NCBI GenBank assembly: GCA_963559605.1
Contig: CAUWLL010000033.1
Location: 1 to 28,104 of the forward strand
DNA length: 28,104 nt
Source of the DNA: Dorea_D sp963559605
GTDB lineage: Bacteria > Bacillota > Clostridia > Lachnospirales > Lachnospiraceae
Direction: 5' to 3'
Part shown: positions 24,535 to 28,104 of the stretch, piece after piece
Layout of the letters: each line of letters begins with the position of its first letter
Position numbering within the stretch: position 1 is the stretch's first letter
Notes under the pieces: generated by a model
The model's database searches: none
Told to the model about the DNA's origin: nothing
What the model saw: only the letters and a program-made list of their open reading frames with translations
Translations under genes and position numbers: made by a program

Positions 24535-24570
24535 TTTAATCATACTGAATTTGTAAAAGGAGGTACTCCA

Positions 24571-26517
24571 ATGGACAACTATAACCTAACTCTAAGACAA
24601 CGTAAGATTCTCCACTATCTTCAACAACAAAAAAGCTATATAACCGGAGAGGATCTCGCCGGACACCTTCATGTTTCTGCACGTACAATTCGAAATGATG
24701 TAACTGAAATCAACCAACTTATCAAAACTTCCGGTGTACATATTGCCTCTAAGCGTAGCTGGGGATATCTTCTGGAATATGATTCTGAGATAAATTTAAA
24801 AAAATTAAGACAATCCAGTAATTCATTTTTGTCACGAGATGAACGTGTACGCCATATTGTATTTCGCCTCTGCCTCGCAGAAGCACCAGTAGATTTATAT
24901 GATTTAGAAGATGAAATGTATATAAGCCGTACAACTCTGGAACATGATCTACATGCACTGCGACATAATTATATCCTTCCGGAACCACACATTAAATTTT
25001 TTCGTCAAAAAAATAATATCTCCTTTGAAGCAGATGAACGTAAGCGTCGAGTTATTTTAAACCGCCTTTTTACAGATAACTGGAATTATAATGCGAGAGG
25101 GAACGCTTATTATCATTACCAATATTTAGACGAACGCATAGTAAATTTGATTATGAAAGAAACCAATTACTACATGGATTCTTTTTGCATTATGATGGAA
25201 GACATCAACATGGTCATTCTGAATTTAATGATTGCAATTGCTTACTATCGTATTATAAATGGGCACGAGCTGATTTCTCCCTATGAACAAATCTGTCCCG
25301 ATTCGAAAGTAATCCAAGCTGCAGACGCACTTTTGGATTCTCTTTCCGAGAAATTGAACTGTCAATTTTCACATATTGAACGGAAAGACATTTATGTACA
25401 TATTTACTGTAGCCGAATGTTTGACGCCAAACTTCTTAACTTTCAAACGGTAAATGAGTATTTCAACAGTGACCTTTTATCTCTTGCCAATGGCTATATA
25501 CAAAGTATTGCTGATACATACGGACTTGACTTTAGCAATGATGAAGATTTTTATATTACTTTAGTACAATATCTTCGTTATTTATCTCTTCCGGCACATC
25601 ATTTCAATGATGTACCCACCAACACAGATATTGCACGTTCAAAGTTTTTGATTGAATTTGAAATTGCATTTCATTTCCAGCCATTTGCTCTAAAATATTA
25701 TGGGAATTATTTAAATTACGGGGAACTTATATATCTTGCTTTTTGTATTTCCGGAGCTCTTGCTTATAAAGAACGAACTTCTTCAAAGTTAAAAACGGTT
25801 ATATTGTGCCAGCTAAATCTTCCGGCTACTTGGGGACTAAAGCATCAAATTCTAAATAAATTTTCTGATTATATTGAGCTTATTGCCCTTCTTCCCGTTT
25901 ATGCTAAAGACAATTACGATTTTTCCGATATAGATTTAATCATTACTACAGCAAACAAAAATATATCTCCAAATGCAGATTGCTCTACTTTGTTGATTTC
26001 ACCCTTTTTCACTCTTCAAGATCAACAAACAATAGCTTCACATATCATAAGCACCCAGATTAATCATTTATACAGTAAATCGCTCCCATCGCTTACTGAA
26101 CTTCTCCACGACGCTTTCTGGCACGAATGTGTAGATACAGATGATTTCTTTTCACTTGTTGAAATGCTTTCCAATGATTTCATCAACTCGGGCTATGTAT
26201 GTCAAAACTATCTTCAATCTGTATTAATGAGAGAAGCGATTTTGTCATTTGTATTTCAACCTAGTATTGTATTAATGTATAGCCTTGTTCCTAGCGCTAA
26301 AACTAAATTATCTATAGCTACTTTAAAACACCGAATTCGTCGAAATACCTATAAAATTCGAACAGTGATTATGGCATGTATACATCCAGAAGATGCCACC
26401 CTTATTTTTCGTCTTATTAATGAACTATACTATAGTAAATTCTCACCTGAAGATGCAAAATTTCTAAAATCACGTGAAGAACTGATTAATTTCTTTTCAA
26501 AAAACGATGAATTTTAA
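24571..26517 (+). CDS. PRD-type transcriptional regulator (BglG/MtlR-like), degenerate phosphorylation sites
   Basis: 648 residues. N-terminal HTH (about 6-60, LTLRQRKILHYLQQQKSYIT, SARTIRNDV), a second HTH (about 90-150), two PRD-like regions (about 185-285 and 300-400), an EIIB-like segment (about 408-470) and an EIIA-like end (about 505-645). Typical members are DNA-binding activators controlled by phosphorylation on PRD histidines. Here the second PRD has Gln and Cys where His is usual (LVQYLRYL; LAFCISG), and the EIIA-like part reads QPSIVLMYSL where the active site IAIPH is expected. No PTS genes are in the window. Start ATG 24571 with AAAGGAGGT. It is the best candidate to bind the four shared operators (inference). 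Confidence 0.82.
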   Translation: MDNYNLTLRQRKILHYLQQQKSYITGEDLAGHLHVSARTIRNDVTEINQLIKTSGVHIASKRSWGYLLEYDSEINLKKLRQSSNSFLSRDERVRHIVFRLCLAEAPVDLYDLEDEMYISRTTLEHDLHALRHNYILPEPHIKFFRQKNNISFEADERKRRVILNRLFTDNWNYNARGNAYYHYQYLDERIVNLIMKETNYYMDSFCIMMEDINMVILNLMIAIAYYRIINGHELISPYEQICPDSKVIQAADALLDSLSEKLNCQFSHIERKDIYVHIYCSRMFDAKLLNFQTVNEYFNSDLLSLANGYIQSIADTYGLDFSNDEDFYITLVQYLRYLSLPAHHFNDVPTNTDIARSKFLIEFEIAFHFQPFALKYYGNYLNYGELIYLAFCISGALAYKERTSSKLKTVILCQLNLPATWGLKHQILNKFSDYIELIALLPVYAKDNYDFSDIDLIITTANKNISPNADCSTLLISPFFTLQDQQTIASHIISTQINHLYSKSLPSLTELLHDAFWHECVDTDDFFSLVEMLSNDFINSGYVCQNYLQSVLMREAILSFVFQPSIVLMYSLVPSAKTKLSIATLKHRIRRNTYKIRTVIMACIHPEDATLIFRLINELYYSKFSPEDAKFLKSREELINFFSKNDEF

Positions 26518-26518
26518 G

Positions 26519-26568
26519 AAGAGAAAAGAACTGACCTTCATTTTGAAGCTCAGTTCTTTTCTCTTTTT
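26519..26568. terminator. Bidirectional terminator between regulator and second MFS gene
   Basis: AAGAGAAAAGAACTGA (26519-26534) pairs perfectly with TCAGTTCTTTTCTCTT (26550-26565), extended inward by CTTCA/TGAAG. It is followed by T on the + strand and by the regulator's A/T-rich end on the other strand, serving two convergent genes. It overlaps the MFS stop codon. Confidence 0.9.
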
Positions 26569-27865
26569 AATGATTCATTAATTCAGGATGTTTTAATTTA
26601 TCCCATTTTCCTTCTTCAGTTTTGGCAACTATTACAATATTAATGAGAAACAAACAGAAATATACAATGTAAGCTCCTGTCAAACTTCCCGTAACTTTCA
26701 TTACAACTGCATTTACCACAAAATTTAAACAGCCAATACAGTAATTTATTGGAAAAATAACTCCATTTACCTTCGGATAATCCAATACTCCAAAAATAGA
26801 AGCAGGAAATGAAAGAGACATGTTTGTACTTCCACCTAACGAGAATCCAACAATCAGAATAGATACATATGCAAACGGAAGCCATATAGATGCCAACAAA
26901 TTAAAAGCAATTCCCACTGCAAAAATAGCACAATAAATCATACATGCTTTCTTTGTTCCAATTTTGGTATCAATATATCCAATTGCATAACTTCCAATAA
27001 TACCTACTAATCCAGCAACGGTCATAGCTGAAATCGCAACTTCTTGAGATAAACCAAGAGACACATTACGAGGAACAAATTGTGTTATAATTCCTAATAA
27101 CCCCAAAGTGATAAAGCCTGGTACAATTGCTGCAAGCCATACTTCTTTACACTTGAGCATTTTCGGAATTGTCCAATCACTTACATATTCGTCCTTTTTA
27201 GATATGTTCTTATATTCTTTTTCATATACTTCTTTTGTTACATTATCTGGATACATCCCTGCTTCCAACGGATCATCTCTGAGTGTTAAATATGCAAAAA
27301 TACCAAGTACAACGGCAGCAACTGCAAATACCGACAAGCTAGTCTTATACTCTGCCATTGTTAAAAGTGTTGTCATAATTGGTGCTAAAATCGCTGTACC
27401 AATATTGGCTCCAATCGTACTGATTCCATTGACAACACCTCTCTTTTTAGGGAACCAATCTGATTGCATTGGGCCTGTGCAAAGATAAAAACAACCTTGT
27501 CCACAACTAACCATAATACATTGACTAATTGCATACATCACTATATTCGAAGCTCGAAGAAATAAAAAATAAAATGTGAAGCCAAAAATAATAAACAATG
27601 CCGCACTTACTTTTCTTCCACCAAATCGATCTCTGAATTTTGCAATAACTAACATCATTGCAACCCCTACAAATCCAGCAACAGTTCCCATGCTCAAACA
27701 AAGTTCATAATCTAATCCTGCGCCTTTCGCAATCTCTGGAAGTGCAATATTTAATCCATCATTAACACCTGCATTTGTGACTAACATAGCCAAAATCGCA
27801 AAAATCATCAAATTCCAGCCTTTACCAAGGTTGAAGCTTTCTTTAACTGTTAGTTTTTTTTCCAT
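26567..27865 (-). CDS. MFS transporter with its own regulon promoter
   Basis: 432 residues from the ATG at 27865; an in-frame ATG 21 bp upstream is rejected because AGGAGAGG lies between the two. About 12 membrane segments, a loop motif KFRDRFGGRKVS after helix 2 that matches the MFS signature, WFPKKRGVVNGIST in the first half, and a long central loop (LRDDPLEAGMYPDN to SDWTIPKML). The general look is of the oxalate/formate and monocarboxylate-like MFS group, but the substrate is unknown. It is a single-gene unit convergent with the regulator, and its promoter (27936-27992) carries the shared operator, so it probably imports the inducing substrate. Confidence 0.88.
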   Translation of the reverse strand: MEKKLTVKESFNLGKGWNLMIFAILAMLVTNAGVNDGLNIALPEIAKGAGLDYELCLSMGTVAGFVGVAMMLVIAKFRDRFGGRKVSAALFIIFGFTFYFLFLRASNIVMYAISQCIMVSCGQGCFYLCTGPMQSDWFPKKRGVVNGISTIGANIGTAILAPIMTTLLTMAEYKTSLSVFAVAAVVLGIFAYLTLRDDPLEAGMYPDNVTKEVYEKEYKNISKKDEYVSDWTIPKMLKCKEVWLAAIVPGFITLGLLGIITQFVPRNVSLGLSQEVAISAMTVAGLVGIIGSYAIGYIDTKIGTKKACMIYCAIFAVGIAFNLLASIWLPFAYVSILIVGFSLGGSTNMSLSFPASIFGVLDYPKVNGVIFPINYCIGCLNFVVNAVVMKVTGSLTGAYIVYFCLFLINIVIVAKTEEGKWDKLKHPELMNH

Positions 27866-27935
27866 TTTTCCTCTCCTGTATTCCATAATTTAGGTAGGTT
27901 AATCCGATGCATCTTCTCTACTTTTTCTTGTTTTT

Positions 27936-27992
27936 ACTGTAACTCATATGAGTTTTTTCCTCAAATGTACTTTTTCCTTTAGGAATAGGAAA
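27936..27992 (-). promoter_or_regulatory. Second MFS promoter with shared operator
   Basis: Read on the minus strand: TTTCC-N10-GGAAA (27992-27973; the arms extend to TTTTTCC/GGAAAAA on the + strand, 27971-27994), 8 bp, -35 TTGAGG (27964-27959), 17 bp, -10 TACAGT (27941-27936). This is the most symmetric of the four operators. Confidence 0.75.
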
Positions 27993-28019
27993 AATGGAGT
28001 GTTAGTGCCATAATAAATA

Positions 28020-28046
28020 AAAACCGTGAAACAAATTCACGGTTTT
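28020..28046 (-). terminator. Terminator of tRNA-Asn
   Basis: AAAACCGTGAA (28020-28030), loop of 5, TTCACGGTTTT (28036-28046): an 11-bp stem 5 bp beyond the tRNA 3' end, followed on the minus strand by TATTTATT. Confidence 0.8.
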
Positions 28047-28051
28047 CAAAA

Positions 28052-28104
28052 CTCCCCCTGTTGGACTTGAACCAACGACAACTCGGTTAACAGCCGAGTG
28101 CTCT
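28052..28104 (-). tRNA. tRNA-Asn (anticodon GTT), 3' portion
   Basis: Read on the minus strand: the end of the D arm (AGAGCA), anticodon stem CTCGG/CCGAG around a CTGTTAA loop with anticodon GTT, a variable loop, T arm GTTGG-TTCAAGT-CCAAC, and acceptor strand AGGGGGA with discriminator G, as expected for Asn. CCA is not encoded. The 5' part lies beyond the window edge. Confidence 0.95.

Noticed and set aside
28052..28104. tRNA-Asn as the attachment site of an integrated element carrying the sugar regulon
   Set aside because: No integrase and no repeat of the tRNA 3' end were found in the window, so there is no evidence beyond position.

Overview
The window looks like chromosomal DNA of an anaerobic Firmicute, most likely a gut Lachnospiraceae of the Blautia/Dorea/Ruminococcus type. 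The signs are strong AGGAGG-type ribosome binding sites, moderate-to-low GC, a large-type SRP RNA, a DUF6128-like protein, a cobalamin riboswitch driving an ECF S component, and a pyruvate formate-lyase (PFL) locus. This placement is inferred from gene content and has not been tested by a search.

Left part (1-7190) is mostly housekeeping. It holds the 3' portion of SRP RNA (+ strand), then a leftward group: a HTH protein, dgt (dGTPase), a DUF6128-like protein and tadA. glyA is also leftward. A rightward vitamin B12-related unit follows: cobalamin riboswitch, intrinsic terminator, a DUF4430 protein and an ECF transporter S component. A small palindromic element with GGGGACAG/CTGTCCCC ends lies between glyA and the HTH gene.

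Middle part (7190-15061). An AT-rich accessory gene (AlbA_2/Schlafen-type ATPase-like regulator) has a nearly perfect 31-bp direct repeat at its 3' end. Next is a leftward ABC transporter whose FtsX-type permease is broken by an internal deletion plus frame change. Then comes a rightward PFL operon in which the glycyl-radical domain is a separate 80-residue protein, followed by the activating enzyme pflA. A NrdR-box-like palindrome sits inside the promoter of this operon.

Right part (15252-27992) is one AT-richer carbon-utilisation regulon. A FGGY kinase (leftward) and a Zn-dependent dehydrogenase (rightward) are divergent. A five-gene leftward operon encodes a class II aldolase, Fe-dependent alcohol dehydrogenase, OYE-type flavin/Fe-S oxidoreductase, D-2-hydroxyacid dehydrogenase and MFS transporter. 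A PRD-type regulator is divergent from that operon, and a second MFS transporter converges on the regulator. Four promoters (kinase, Zn dehydrogenase, aldolase operon, second MFS) share one 57-bp layout: TTTCC-N10-GGAAA, 8 bp, TTGA-type -35, 17 bp, -10 (one half-site is TTGCC). This ties the dispersed units into one regulon, probably activated by the PRD protein.

The gene set suggests polyol -> ketose (Zn dehydrogenase) -> ketose phosphate (kinase) -> DHAP + aldehyde (aldolase) -> alcohol (Fe-ADH). No sugar isomerase and no PTS genes are present, and the flavoenzyme and hydroxyacid dehydrogenase are not explained by a standard route. The window ends in the 3' part of a leftward tRNA-Asn with its terminator.
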